NCBI GenBank assembly: GCA_022843605.1
Contig: JALHNI010000029.1
Location: forward strand, 1-52,184
DNA from: Bryobacter sp.
GTDB lineage: Bacteria > Acidobacteriota > Terriglobia > Bryobacterales > Bryobacteraceae
Reading direction: 5' to 3'
Length of the DNA: 52,184 nucleotides
The notes under the pieces: model-generated
Databases searched by the model: none
What the model was told of the DNA's origin: nothing
Seen by the model: the letters and a program-made list of their open reading frames with translations, nothing else
Shown: positions 33,564 through 41,833 of the stretch, in pieces
Layout of the letters: each line of letters begins with the position of its first letter
How positions within the stretch are numbered: the stretch's first letter is position 1
Position numbers and translations under genes: made by a program

Positions 33564-34154
33564 ATGAAACCTATCTTAACCTTCGCCCCCGCTGCTTTCT
33601 CGCCGTTCGTCACTTTGGCAGCGGAGCCTGGAATGTCTTCCCTCGACTATCCCGGCGGTTCCTGGTCGCCCTACGTCGTCGGTGCTCTCATTGGCGTGCT
33701 CTCAATGCTCACCTTCTACTTCTCCAATCAACCACTGGGTGCCTCGACCGGCTATGCCCGTTTAGCCGGAATGATTGGCAGAATAGTAGCTCCAAAACAC
33801 ACGCAATCTCTGAAATATTATCAAGACAACGAACCGGCTGTCGACTGGGAAGTGATGCTGGTGGCCGGCGTGATTCTCGGAGCGTTTGTTGCGGCGTGGC
33901 AGGGAGGCGACCTTTCAAGTGAATGGCTGCCTCCGATGTGGGCTGTTCGATTTGGTCAAGACTCGCTTGTTCCACGACTGGCCGTTGCACTCCTTGGCGG
34001 AGTGTTGGTCGCTTTCGGGGCAAGGCTGGCTGGCGGCTGCACGAGTGGGCACGGCATCAGCGGTGCGCTTCAGCTCTCTGTCGGCTCGTGGATTGCGCTC
34101 ATATGCTTTTTCTTGGGTGGGATAGCCGCCGCAATGCTGATGTATCGAACGTAG
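33564..34154 (+). CDS. YeeE/YedE-family membrane protein, N-terminal-half type
   Basis: A 196-residue protein with about four to five membrane segments. The box W-S-P-Y-V-V-G-A-L-I-G near residue 34 and the late box G-A-R-L-A-G-G-C-T-S-G-H-G-I-S-G identify the YeeE/YedE (TsuA-like) family, whose members import thiosulfate. The cysteine in G-G-C-T-S-G-H-G is the conserved sulfur-relay residue. In this organism the transporter is split: the second half is encoded by the next gene. GGAGAG precedes the start, 16 bp after the dioxygenase gene, so it is the same operon. Confidence 0.85.
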   Translation: MKPILTFAPAAFSPFVTLAAEPGMSSLDYPGGSWSPYVVGALIGVLSMLTFYFSNQPLGASTGYARLAGMIGRIVAPKHTQSLKYYQDNEPAVDWEVMLVAGVILGAFVAAWQGGDLSSEWLPPMWAVRFGQDSLVPRLAVALLGGVLVAFGARLAGGCTSGHGISGALQLSVGSWIALICFFLGGIAAAMLMYRT

Positions 34155-34173
34155 CGCACCAGGAGCTACTTAC

Positions 34174-34800
34174 ATGACGACAAGACCACAATCACGTGAA
34201 GACTCAAGATCACTTCCTCTTGATAAAGGCGGTTCCGAAAAGGACACTTCCGAACAAAAGAAAGTGTCGACAAAGCAACTAGTGCTTGGCGCGAGTTTCG
34301 GTGTGTTGTTCGGCTTCCTTCTCCAGAAAGGCGGAGTGGCAAAGTACCACGTATTGATCGGTAGCTTGTTGCTTGAAGACTTCACTGTAGTGAAAGTGAT
34401 GCTGAGCGCGATCATAGTAGGAAGTATTGGCATCTTTTCACTTCATGCGCTTGGTCTGGTAAAGCTTCACATTAAACCCACTCGTTATGCCGCAAACATT
34501 TCCGGCGGACTGCTGTTCGGTGTTGGATTTGCGCTGATGGGATATTGTCCAGGGACAGGAGCGGCGGCTCTAGGACAAGGGAACTGGGACGCCCTCGCGG
34601 CCATCGTCGGGCTCATGGTGGGCTCGTATATCTTTGCCGAGGTTTCCGGCGGACTCGAGAACACTGTCATGAAGTGGGGCGATAAGGGCAAAGTCATGCT
34701 TCCTGAACTCGTAAAGGTGTCGCTCGCGAAGTTCTTAATGGTGTGGATACCGTGGTTAATGTTGATTCTGTTTGCAGTCGATCGGCTCACAGTTCGATAG
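34174..34800 (+). CDS. YeeE/YedE-family membrane protein, C-terminal-half type (DUF6691-like)
   Basis: A 208-residue protein. A polar N-terminus of about 30 residues precedes four membrane segments; the conserved box is F-A-L-M-G-Y-C-P-G-T-G near residue 125, which carries the second functional cysteine of YeeE/YedE transporters. F-G-F-L-L-Q-K-G-G-V-A-K-Y in the first segment is also typical. Together with the preceding gene it would form one complete sulfur-compound transporter. AGGAG lies 9 bp before the ATG. A second, diverged copy of this gene occurs at 35070-35630. Confidence 0.83.
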   Translation: MTTRPQSREDSRSLPLDKGGSEKDTSEQKKVSTKQLVLGASFGVLFGFLLQKGGVAKYHVLIGSLLLEDFTVVKVMLSAIIVGSIGIFSLHALGLVKLHIKPTRYAANISGGLLFGVGFALMGYCPGTGAAALGQGNWDALAAIVGLMVGSYIFAEVSGGLENTVMKWGDKGKVMLPELVKVSLAKFLMVWIPWLMLILFAVDRLTVR

Positions 34801-34824
34801 CATGCACTGCCTGAAAGCACAGAG

Positions 34825-35094
34825 GTGTTAGTAGTGGAAGTACTTCGAAGGACACCATGGTCGCCATACGTCGTTGGCGCGCTAATCGGGCTACTAACCT
34901 GGTTCTCGTTTGCGACCGTAGATAGGCCAATCGGAATGTCCACTGCGTTTGAATACACGGCGGCACTAAATGATAAAAGCAGGTCATCCCGGAGTAATGT
35001 CAACGAATTCATACTACACTACGCCATGGAGTGGACACTGCCCGTCTGTCGTACGGAAAGGAGTGAATCATGTGTGATGAACCATCCAAGCTAG
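34825..35094 (+). pseudogene. Truncated second YeeE/YedE N-terminal half
   Basis: The first 45 or so residues, P-W-S-P-Y-V-V-G-A-L-I-G followed by D-R-P-I-G-M-S-T-A-F-E-Y, match the start of the intact gene at 33564 (S-W-S-P-Y-V-V-G-A-L-I-G, Q-P-L-G-A-S-T-G-Y). After that the sequence stops resembling the family and the frame ends at 35094, already inside the next gene. The remaining 110 or so residues, including the G-G-C-T-S-G-H-G cysteine box, are missing and I did not find them in another frame. This is an internal or 3' deletion of the second pair's first gene. The start could be GTG at 34825 or 34834. Confidence 0.72.
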
Positions 35095-35630
35095 TGCTTG
35101 GCCTGTTCACCGGCCTCGTTTTCGGGTTCGTTTTACAAAAAGGGCGAGTCGGAAAGTTCCCAGTGATCATCGGCCAGATACTCCAAAAAAGATGGACCGT
35201 GGTGAAGATCATGCTTACCGCTATCGTTGTTGGGTCCGTCCGTGTTTATACAATGGTTTCTCTGGGTATGGCGCAACTACACGTGAAACCAGCAATGTTT
35301 GGAGGGTTGATCTTAGGGGGGCTGCTGTTCGGTATCGGGATGGCTCTTCTGGGATATTGTCCCGGAACAAGTGTCGCTGCATGTGGAGAAGGTAAAAGGG
35401 ACGCCATGTTCGGTACTGTGGGCGTGATCACCGGGGCTTTCGCATGCGTTTGGCTCTACCCCGTTCACCAGCCGGCGCTGAACAGCTTCCCGGATTGGGG
35501 CAAGATCACTTTGCCTGAATTGACAACTACATCATTGTGGCTGTGGATACTTGGACTCTTCGTCCTTGCGGCAGCGAGGGCCTATGTGTTTGAGGAAACG
35601 CGCCGTCGTTCACCTGGGAGCTACACCTAG
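35070..35630 (+). CDS. Second YeeE/YedE C-terminal-half membrane protein
   Basis: A 186-residue paralogue of the protein at 34174. It shares F-G-F-V-L-Q-K-G-R-V, W-T-V-V-K-I-M-L-T-A-I-V-V-G-S and the cysteine box L-G-Y-C-P-G-T-S in the same order, with four membrane segments. AAAGGAG before the ATG is a strong ribosome-binding site, so it is probably still translated although its partner is broken. It could work with the intact N-terminal half at 33564, or be on its way to loss. The C-terminal part (P-D-W-G-K-I-T-L-P-E-L) also parallels the first copy. Confidence 0.83.
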   Translation: MCDEPSKLVLGLFTGLVFGFVLQKGRVGKFPVIIGQILQKRWTVVKIMLTAIVVGSVRVYTMVSLGMAQLHVKPAMFGGLILGGLLFGIGMALLGYCPGTSVAACGEGKRDAMFGTVGVITGAFACVWLYPVHQPALNSFPDWGKITLPELTTTSLWLWILGLFVLAAARAYVFEETRRRSPGSYT

Positions 35631-35677
35631 GCGAAAAGCCTAATGCTACTGCTGGACGAGCCCCAAACAGGATGAAC

Positions 35678-37123
35678 ATGGTCACCAGGCAACACATCAC
35701 GATTCTCCAGATTAACGACACGCATGGTTACTTAGAACCGCATCGTGAGCTGTTCTGGGAGGGAAACAGAGCGGTTTACCGAACCACTGGTGGTTACGCC
35801 CGGATACTGACGATCTTCAATCAGGTACGCAAAGAATGTGACGGAGCGGTCATTGCTCTAGACAACGGCGATACTCTCCACGGAACGTTTCCTGCGGTCA
35901 ACTCCCAGGGTGAGGCGCTCATCGAGCCCCTTAATGTGCTTGGTCTTGATGCCTGGACCGCGCATTGGGATTTTGCGTATGGGGCAAAGCGGTTGAGCGA
36001 GTTGGCAAAGCGGCTGAATCATCCGTTACTGGCTTTAAACTGTTTCCATCAGGAGACTGGCGTCCTTGCGTACAAACCCTTCACCGTTATTGAACGCAGC
36101 GGGATGAGAGTGGGCGTAATAGGCATTGCAGCGACGATCATTGACAAAACTATGCCAAAACACTTTAGCCACGGTCTTCGCTTTACTCTTGGCAATGAAG
36201 AACTGCCGGGACAAATTCGCGTTCTTCGTGAGCGGGAAAAAGTGGATCTGGTTGTTGTTCTTTCCCATCTGGGCTTTCCGCAGGACTTCAAACTTGCCAC
36301 CGAGGTGCCTGGTATTGATGTGTTGCTAAGCGGCCATACGCACAACCGAATGATCGAGCCCTGTAAAGTGAATAACACGACTATCATGCAGTCAGGCTGC
36401 CACGGCTCCTTCGTGGGACGTCTAGATGTCGAAATGTCTTCAGAAGGAGCTAGGGTTCGACACCAGCTGATTGAAGTGGACGAGTCATTCACTGAGGATA
36501 GTGAGATGGTTCGCGTCGTAGAGAGAGCTATCGCTCCGCATCGCAAGATGCTTTCTGAAATAGTTGGCCACACCTCGACTGCTCTGAATAGAAATACGCT
36601 GCTCGAAGCGACGATGGACAACTTGCTTCTGCAGGCGATTGCAGATGCGGCAGGCACGACCATCGCTTTCTCCAACGGATGGCGTTATGGCGCGCCTATA
36701 CCGCCGGGTCCGGTCACGGTGAATGACTTATGGAACATCATCCCATCAAATCCGCCTGTTTCTGTTGTTGATCTTTTCGGCGGTGAGATGATGAGCATGA
36801 TCGAGGAAAACCTTGAGCACACGTTTGCCGTCGATCCCTATCATCAGATGGGTGGATATCTGAAGCGCTGCCTCGGTATCAACGTTTACGTCAAACTCGA
36901 GAACCCTCCTGGCTCGCGGGTTCAGCAACTGTTTGTCGACGGTAGGCCAGTAGAACCGGCGCAAGTCTACTCAGTGGCATTTGTCACCGCGCAAGCTGTT
37001 CCCGAGAAATATGGTCGTAATCGTAGGGAACTGGATACGCACGCTGTGGACGCTTTGAAAAACTACTTTGCTCGGCATGACGAGGTTGAGGCTGAGCTTC
37101 GGAAGTCGATTGTAGCAGTGTGA
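35678..37123 (+). CDS. SoxB-like calcineurin-type metallophosphoesterase/5'-nucleotidase family protein
   Basis: A 481-residue two-domain protein of the 5'-nucleotidase (UshA)/SoxB superfamily. The metal site is visible as D14-T-H16, D62 and D65 in L-D-N-G-D-T, S-H-L-G-F, and G-H-T-H-N-R. Where UshA-type enzymes have G-N-H-E, this protein has A-H-W-D-F-A-Y-G, resembling the G-H-W-E-F box I recall from SoxB thiosulfohydrolases. The C-terminal nucleotidase domain starts near residue 300 (A-F-S-N-G-W-R-Y-G). There is no signal peptide, unlike periplasmic SoxB. Start: ATG at 35678 has AGGA at 35669-35672; the ATG at 35672 overlaps that site. It closes the sulfur cluster, supporting a role in releasing sulfate or phosphate from a carrier. 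Confidence 0.78.
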   Translation: MVTRQHITILQINDTHGYLEPHRELFWEGNRAVYRTTGGYARILTIFNQVRKECDGAVIALDNGDTLHGTFPAVNSQGEALIEPLNVLGLDAWTAHWDFAYGAKRLSELAKRLNHPLLALNCFHQETGVLAYKPFTVIERSGMRVGVIGIAATIIDKTMPKHFSHGLRFTLGNEELPGQIRVLREREKVDLVVVLSHLGFPQDFKLATEVPGIDVLLSGHTHNRMIEPCKVNNTTIMQSGCHGSFVGRLDVEMSSEGARVRHQLIEVDESFTEDSEMVRVVERAIAPHRKMLSEIVGHTSTALNRNTLLEATMDNLLLQAIADAAGTTIAFSNGWRYGAPIPPGPVTVNDLWNIIPSNPPVSVVDLFGGEMMSMIEENLEHTFAVDPYHQMGGYLKRCLGINVYVKLENPPGSRVQQLFVDGRPVEPAQVYSVAFVTAQAVPEKYGRNRRELDTHAVDALKNYFARHDEVEAELRKSIVAV

Positions 37124-37490
37124 TTAAAGTGCCATTGCGACAAGATTGCGATGATTCGACACGGAACGTATCTTGTGAGGGGGGATCCTATCGGCACGCT
37201 CACGCTAGAACTGGGCTCGCGCCTATCGTCTAAGGACGGAGGCTAAAACCCTGACTGTGACGGCATCCCCGCGTATCCACCGACTTTGTTCGGAAGCGAT
37301 ACATGATTTTGTTTGCATAAGATACGGATGCTGAGAAATGGGGCGAGCCTCACCCTCACCGGCTTTTCGGCCTATGGTCATGGTCGAGAGGTCGAGAAGC
37401 TGTCCGGCACCATCGGGCGATCATGCTTGAGGAACCAGCTCACATTGATTCGAAGCCGCTACGGGGCGATCGCCATGGTACGTTTGCTCG
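37124..37490. other. Intergenic region after the sulfur cluster
   Basis: In 367 bp I see no supported gene, tRNA or terminator with a U-run. Overlapping reading frames here have no family likeness. GC content rises again across this stretch, so it is the likely right edge of the low-GC block. No direct repeat matching the left edge was noticed. Confidence 0.4.
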
Positions 37491-38792
37491 ATGATCGTTC
37501 GGACGCCGTACTGGATTCGTCTGCTCGTCCTGATGGCCGCGCCCTTCAGTTGCTTCCATTTGGTGGTCGCGCGGGCTCAAACGTCAGCAACCCCCGTCAT
37601 CACCGAGTACCGCTTGCCGCCCGGCAAACTCGCCAGATCCGAGGCGCTCTATCGCTCGCAGATGATTCTGTTTGTTGCGGGTACGGTCTCCGCACCCCTT
37701 GTGCTCACGCTCCTGCTGGTGCTCCGGATCAGCGCCCGGTATCGGGACTGGGCGGAACGCGCAAGCCGGCGTCGCTTCGTGCAGGCCCTGGTCTTTGCGC
37801 CGCTCCTGGTGCTCACCATCGATGTCCTGAGTTTGCCGCTGAGTCTCTATGGCCAGTCGCTGCAGTTGAGTTACGGGCTGTCAGTGCAGAGTTGGGCCTC
37901 CTGGTGGAACGACTGGATCAAGGGCGAGTTGCTCACCATTCCGGTCGCCCTCGTGTTGACCTGGGGCTTCTATTGGATTCTCCGCCGCAGCCCGCGGCGC
38001 TGGTGGCTTTTTGGGTGGCTGATGTCGATTCCCCTCATGCTGCTGGTGGTTTGGGGCCAGCCTGTCTTCATCGATCCGCTGTTCAACCACTTTGAGCCGC
38101 TGGAGGCGAAACAACCGAAGCTACTGCCGGAGATCGAGAAGGTGATGCGACGCGGCGGGTTAACCATCGAGCGCTCGCGTATGTTCGAGATGCGGGCGAG
38201 CGATAAGGTGACCACCTACAACGCCTACGTCACCGGCATCGGGGCCAGCAAGCGCGTCGTCGTTTGGGACAACACGTCGAAGGACCTCACCATCCCCGAG
38301 ACCCTCTACATCTTCGGCCATGAGCAGGGCCACTACGTGCTGCAGCACATCTGGCTCGGGATCGGCCTCGGCATTGCGGGCCTGCTGGTGGCTTTTGTAC
38401 TGGCCTGCCGGCTCGCCGACGGCATCCTCGCCCGCGGGGAAGGGCGTTTTGGCGTACGCGGCCTCAGTGACTGGGCGTCGTTGCCGTTCCTGCTGTTGCT
38501 GGCAAACCTGATGACGCTCGCCGGGCAACCGGTCGGGTCGGCCGTCTCCCGATATATGGAGCATCAAGCGGATGTCTACGGGCTCGAAGCGATCCACGGG
38601 CTGGTACCGGACTCCGCACAAGTCGCCGCCGCTTGCGAACAAAAGCTGGGGGAGAAGTCTCTCTCGTATCCAGCCCCGCATCCACTGTACGTCGCCTGGG
38701 TCTACAGCCATCCGCCGATCGCCGAACGGCTCCGCTTCGCCCTGCAATATCAACCCTGGAACTCCGGCCAGCCGCTGCGCTATTTCCCGTAG
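37491..38792 (+). CDS. M48-family (Ste24/CAAX-protease-like) membrane metalloprotease
   Basis: A 433-residue membrane protease. The N-terminus is hydrophobic and signal-like. Membrane segments lie at about 57-80, 97-120, 148-165 and 172-190, and two more follow the active site. The zinc site is H277-E-x-x-H281 in F-G-H-E-Q-G-H-Y, with third ligand E357 in Y-M-E-H-Q-A-D-V-Y-G. The box S-D-K-V-T-T-Y-N-A-Y-V-T-G before it is typical of Ste24/HtpX relatives. Bacterial members help degrade damaged or misfolded membrane proteins. It stands alone, with a possible start at ATG 37491. Confidence 0.9.
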   Translation: MIVRTPYWIRLLVLMAAPFSCFHLVVARAQTSATPVITEYRLPPGKLARSEALYRSQMILFVAGTVSAPLVLTLLLVLRISARYRDWAERASRRRFVQALVFAPLLVLTIDVLSLPLSLYGQSLQLSYGLSVQSWASWWNDWIKGELLTIPVALVLTWGFYWILRRSPRRWWLFGWLMSIPLMLLVVWGQPVFIDPLFNHFEPLEAKQPKLLPEIEKVMRRGGLTIERSRMFEMRASDKVTTYNAYVTGIGASKRVVVWDNTSKDLTIPETLYIFGHEQGHYVLQHIWLGIGLGIAGLLVAFVLACRLADGILARGEGRFGVRGLSDWASLPFLLLLANLMTLAGQPVGSAVSRYMEHQADVYGLEAIHGLVPDSAQVAAACEQKLGEKSLSYPAPHPLYVAWVYSHPPIAERLRFALQYQPWNSGQPLRYFP

Positions 38793-39038
38793 CGACGGCA
38801 AATTAGTTACGCCCGTCGGCCGCGCGGCGGAATTGGGGGGGCAACCTCTACCCTATTGCCGGGAGTTCAGCAGCGTCGGCTCTTACCAGCGTCGCACTCA
38901 ACGCCCATCGGCAATATTCCGCCGGCAGAAATCGAACAAAGTTGCTACGCTATCCTGGATGCCCAGGCCGTCGCCGCGTAACTAAGATCATTTCGCCTCC
39001 GAGATTCCCGGTACAGTTCAAAAAACGATCGACGTGCG

Positions 39039-39611
39039 CTAATGAACGAGTTCCTTGAGTGGATCGACCATCACGAACTTCACCAGATCGAAGTGATAGT
39101 CCTTCCAATTGAAATAGTACGAGCCGCACGTCCTTCGATCCTTGAAGTCCCGGCAGGCGTTCCGAAGAACCAGTAAGCTGCTATCGGGCCGCAGATCGGT
39201 TTCCATGTCGCTCAAATTGTCCAGAGGCACCCACAACGCATTTTTGCCGGCCAGGGGTGGCTCGTACACCTTTCCCGTCTCTGCATCGACGGTCGCCATC
39301 ATCACGCACTGTGACCCACATCCCCAACGGATGACGAAGTAGTGGCCTGCGAAGTTCGGCCCCTTAGCTTTGATCGGATTCTTGTAACTGCCAATCCACA
39401 CGTCGGACAGGGTGGCAACGCCATTTCGTATCCGGGTGCGGTACGTCCGCTGTTCAGCGGTAGCGAGAATTGGTGCTGCTGGCGTGCCTGTGAAAATCTC
39501 TTTTACGGCGTAGTCCTCGAAGCGAGGCGTCCCGGCATTTTGCGCCAGTAGTAACGCGCCAGAGACCCAAAACGCTACAAGTGCGAATCGAATCGAGTTC
39601 CTGACGCTCAT
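39039..39611 (-). CDS. Secreted protein of unknown function with conserved cysteines
   Basis: A 190-residue exported protein. The signal peptide is R-F-A-L-V-A-F-W-V-S-G-A-L-L-L-A-Q. The mature part holds N-F-A-G-H-Y-F-V-I-R-W-G-C-G-S-Q-C, which I have seen in uncharacterised bacterial secreted proteins, and a later pair of cysteines (N-A-C-R-D-F and R-T-C-G-S-Y-Y-F), so two disulfides are plausible. No catalytic motif is evident. ATG at 39611 was chosen because it starts the signal peptide; an upstream in-frame ATG would add 17 unlikely residues. Confidence 0.7.
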   Translation of the reverse strand: MSVRNSIRFALVAFWVSGALLLAQNAGTPRFEDYAVKEIFTGTPAAPILATAEQRTYRTRIRNGVATLSDVWIGSYKNPIKAKGPNFAGHYFVIRWGCGSQCVMMATVDAETGKVYEPPLAGKNALWVPLDNLSDMETDLRPDSSLLVLRNACRDFKDRRTCGSYYFNWKDYHFDLVKFVMVDPLKELVH

Positions 39612-39651
39612 ACATCTCGATCTTACCAGCGGTGCCGTCATCAAGGTGATG

Positions 39652-39663
39652 GTGCCCGACACT
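39652..39663 (+). repeat. Dispersed 12-bp repeat, copy 1
   Basis: GTGCCCGACACT, preceded by TG as in copy 3. The same 12-mer in the same orientation occurs at 40058-40069 and 49706-49717, always outside genes. Confidence 0.5.
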
Positions 39664-40057
39664 CGGCAAGGGGAGGAGGGCAGGAGTCAGGAAGGAGTAG
39701 TCGGGGCGGGGGAGGACAGCGCGCCGGAGTGCCCTGCACCTCTTCTGATAATCGCGGCGGACCGGCGAGAGTTCGGCGATAGTCCCATTCGCGAGCAATA
39801 GGCGACCGCGACCCGCGTTCGCCGCATCGCCACCGGTTCGGCGCATAACCGTCCTGCGGGCTGGCTCCCACCGGCAGGAGCGTTGAGCCTGGCTTCGCCC
39901 CCGGCTTAGGTCCCATCGCTCTGTTGCTGCCGCCTGGTTGACCTCGCGAATCGCCCGTTCTCTCTCCCCTCCTCCCCACCCCACTCGACGGACCACCGAC
40001 CACCCCGTCCCTTGCTCCCCAATATCGCCCGGTGATTCCCGTCCTTGCCCCCTCCAC
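39664..40057. other. Gene-free, purine/pyrimidine-skewed segment between two repeats
   Basis: Nearly 400 bp without a supported gene. The left end is G/A-rich on the plus strand (for example GGCAAGGGGAGGAGGG just after copy 1) and the right end is C/T-rich (CCTTGCCCCCTCC just before copy 2), so the ends are roughly inverted relative to each other inside the direct 12-bp repeats. It looks like decayed mobile or repeat-derived DNA. No transposase remnant is recognisable. Confidence 0.35.
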
Positions 40058-40069
40058 GTGCCCGACACT
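40058..40069 (+). repeat. Dispersed 12-bp repeat, copy 2
   Basis: GTGCCCGACACT, identical to copies at 39652 and 49706; it lies 28 bp before the TOPRIM-domain gene. Confidence 0.5.
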
Positions 40070-40097
40070 CCCGGCTGCTGCCACCTAGAATTGAATA

Positions 40098-41654
40098 ATG
40101 GAGTATCAAGGGCTACCGGACATCAGAACTCAGGTCGAACTTTGGAATCAGCTTGCCATCTTGCGACAGAATAGCCTGCTAAACGAAAGCTCGTTTCTTT
40201 CCTTCGCTCAAGACCGCGGAATTCCGGTTGTTGGAGTAGTGGAAGGCGAACCCGGGCAGTTCGTGAATCGTGGGTGGCTAGGCCGAGATGACTGTGAAGA
40301 GGATGGCTCTCACCTGTTTCATCCCTTTCGTATTTTTGCGATCTACAGAATTCTGGAGGCGTGTGATTTGCGAATTGCCAGATGCGCTTCTCTGAGAGCG
40401 GACAGCTACTTGCGCCTGACGAAACGTTGCCTTGGCGAGATACCGACTGACGATGAATTTCGAAAACTGGGAGCTGAGTGGAATCGCGTCGTTGATCTCG
40501 CCGTACTGCTCGAACCAGTATATTGGCCTCGCATAGTCGAAAAACAGAGGTCGCCCCTGGTCATCGACGAGAAGCAATTGAGGAAGCTCCAGGGGGATTT
40601 CCGCGCACAGACACTTGAGTTTGTCAAGACTCTCGATCCACACAAATGGCGGCGAGTGCACGAGTGCTTGCGGCTAGATGCTTGGCGCTTGGACAAGAAC
40701 GCATATTTATACATCCTGCTGCGGGTTGCCGACTGGCACGAGCGGCAAGCGCTAAAGGGACCGCTATCGGGGGCACTCTGGTTGCGCCATATGGCGGAAG
40801 TAATTCGCCGAGGCTTCGAGGAAGCATTCGCCGAGAGCTGGCCAGAAGAGTACGGCCATGGTGGAGATCATTGGTATCCGGGCGCAAAACAGCGGATCTT
40901 CGCCACGGAACGGCCTCTAGACAACGCCATACGCACAAAACCATCTGTCGCCCACAAGTTCGGACTATTTACGGGAAGTTCGGTTAGATGGTACGTCGAA
41001 GGCGATACGGAGTATTTTGCATTCTTGGAAGCGCTGTCGGAACCGGAGGTATTTGGGATTGAGCTTGTCAATCTGAAGGGCGAAATTGTAAACAACCAAA
41101 GCAATGCCGCCATGAAGTTCGAGCATATGCTGGCCGATGACCGCCGGTCTCGCCGGTTTAGTATGGTTTCGATTGATCGCGATGTTCAACAAAACGAGCG
41201 GTTCCTGCGCCGCCAGATCCAGGAAGACAGCCTTGTCGGTCTCATTTCGCTCCACGAGCCAGATTTCGAGTTCGCTAATTTCTCACGGCAAGAACTCGTC
41301 GAGATCGCGGCAAGAATGGACGATTCGAAGGAGGGTTTTTCGGGTGACGCCGTGCGGGAAAAAAGGAGTGAGTGTGCTGCCACTACCGCCAGGGAACTCG
41401 ATAGTTGGTACAAATCAGTATCAGCTCGAAGCCCAGCGAACCTTAAGTGCGGAGACTGGGGACGTGAGTTGGCACGGTTTTCACGGAACCATCCATTTCG
41501 GGAAGACGGCAGCGAACGTCCGATGGTGAACCAGGTGAGGGCAGCGACCTTCGGGTGGTCTGTTGGCTATCGATCTCACTATAAGTACTATACTTTTGAT
41601 CCAGAAACATTCGCTCTCATCGAGAGACCTCAGATGGTCAAGCGGGACCCTTAG
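40098..41654 (+). CDS. Orphan TOPRIM-domain protein, possible nuclease of a defence system
   Basis: A 518-residue protein with no overall match that I recognise. Residues 1-290 are mainly helical, with several Trp/Arg-rich helices (E-C-L-R-L-D-A-W-R-L-D-K). From about 297 a TOPRIM-like metal site appears: W-Y-V-E301-G-D-T-E-Y-F, then the acidic pair D360 and D362 in V-S-I-D-R-D-V, then H-E-P-D-F-E-F near 386-392, the order seen in OLD-type nucleases. The ABC ATPase domain of OLD proteins is absent. Local GC is low (25/60 in bases 41041-41100). Two 12-bp repeats lie just upstream. Stand-alone toxin, defence nuclease or nucleotidyltransferase-like enzyme are all possible; the nuclease role is inference. 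Confidence 0.68.
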   Translation: MEYQGLPDIRTQVELWNQLAILRQNSLLNESSFLSFAQDRGIPVVGVVEGEPGQFVNRGWLGRDDCEEDGSHLFHPFRIFAIYRILEACDLRIARCASLRADSYLRLTKRCLGEIPTDDEFRKLGAEWNRVVDLAVLLEPVYWPRIVEKQRSPLVIDEKQLRKLQGDFRAQTLEFVKTLDPHKWRRVHECLRLDAWRLDKNAYLYILLRVADWHERQALKGPLSGALWLRHMAEVIRRGFEEAFAESWPEEYGHGGDHWYPGAKQRIFATERPLDNAIRTKPSVAHKFGLFTGSSVRWYVEGDTEYFAFLEALSEPEVFGIELVNLKGEIVNNQSNAAMKFEHMLADDRRSRRFSMVSIDRDVQQNERFLRRQIQEDSLVGLISLHEPDFEFANFSRQELVEIAARMDDSKEGFSGDAVREKRSECAATTARELDSWYKSVSARSPANLKCGDWGRELARFSRNHPFREDGSERPMVNQVRAATFGWSVGYRSHYKYYTFDPETFALIERPQMVKRDP

Positions 41655-41833
41655 CGCCAACCCTGATGGGTCGGGGGTAGGGACGGACATCGCTGAGCGC
41701 CCCCCGCACGCAGATCCAGTCCGATTGCTTCGCTGGGTTGCTGCTTCTTTCCTTGCTTTTTCATGTCGGGTCTCCTTCTCCAGCAGCTTACGCCGCCGAC
41801 TCCCGGCCCGCTCATCCTATCTGTCCCAATGCT

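Noticed and set aside
37313..38095. A plus-strand frame overlapping the start of the M48 protease gene
   Set aside because: Most of it overlaps the protease in another frame, and the unique upstream part has no family likeness.
39454..40068. Minus-strand frames between the secreted protein and the TOPRIM gene
   Set aside because: Low-complexity Arg/Gly/Ser sequence in a skewed repeat region; no sign of selection for coding.
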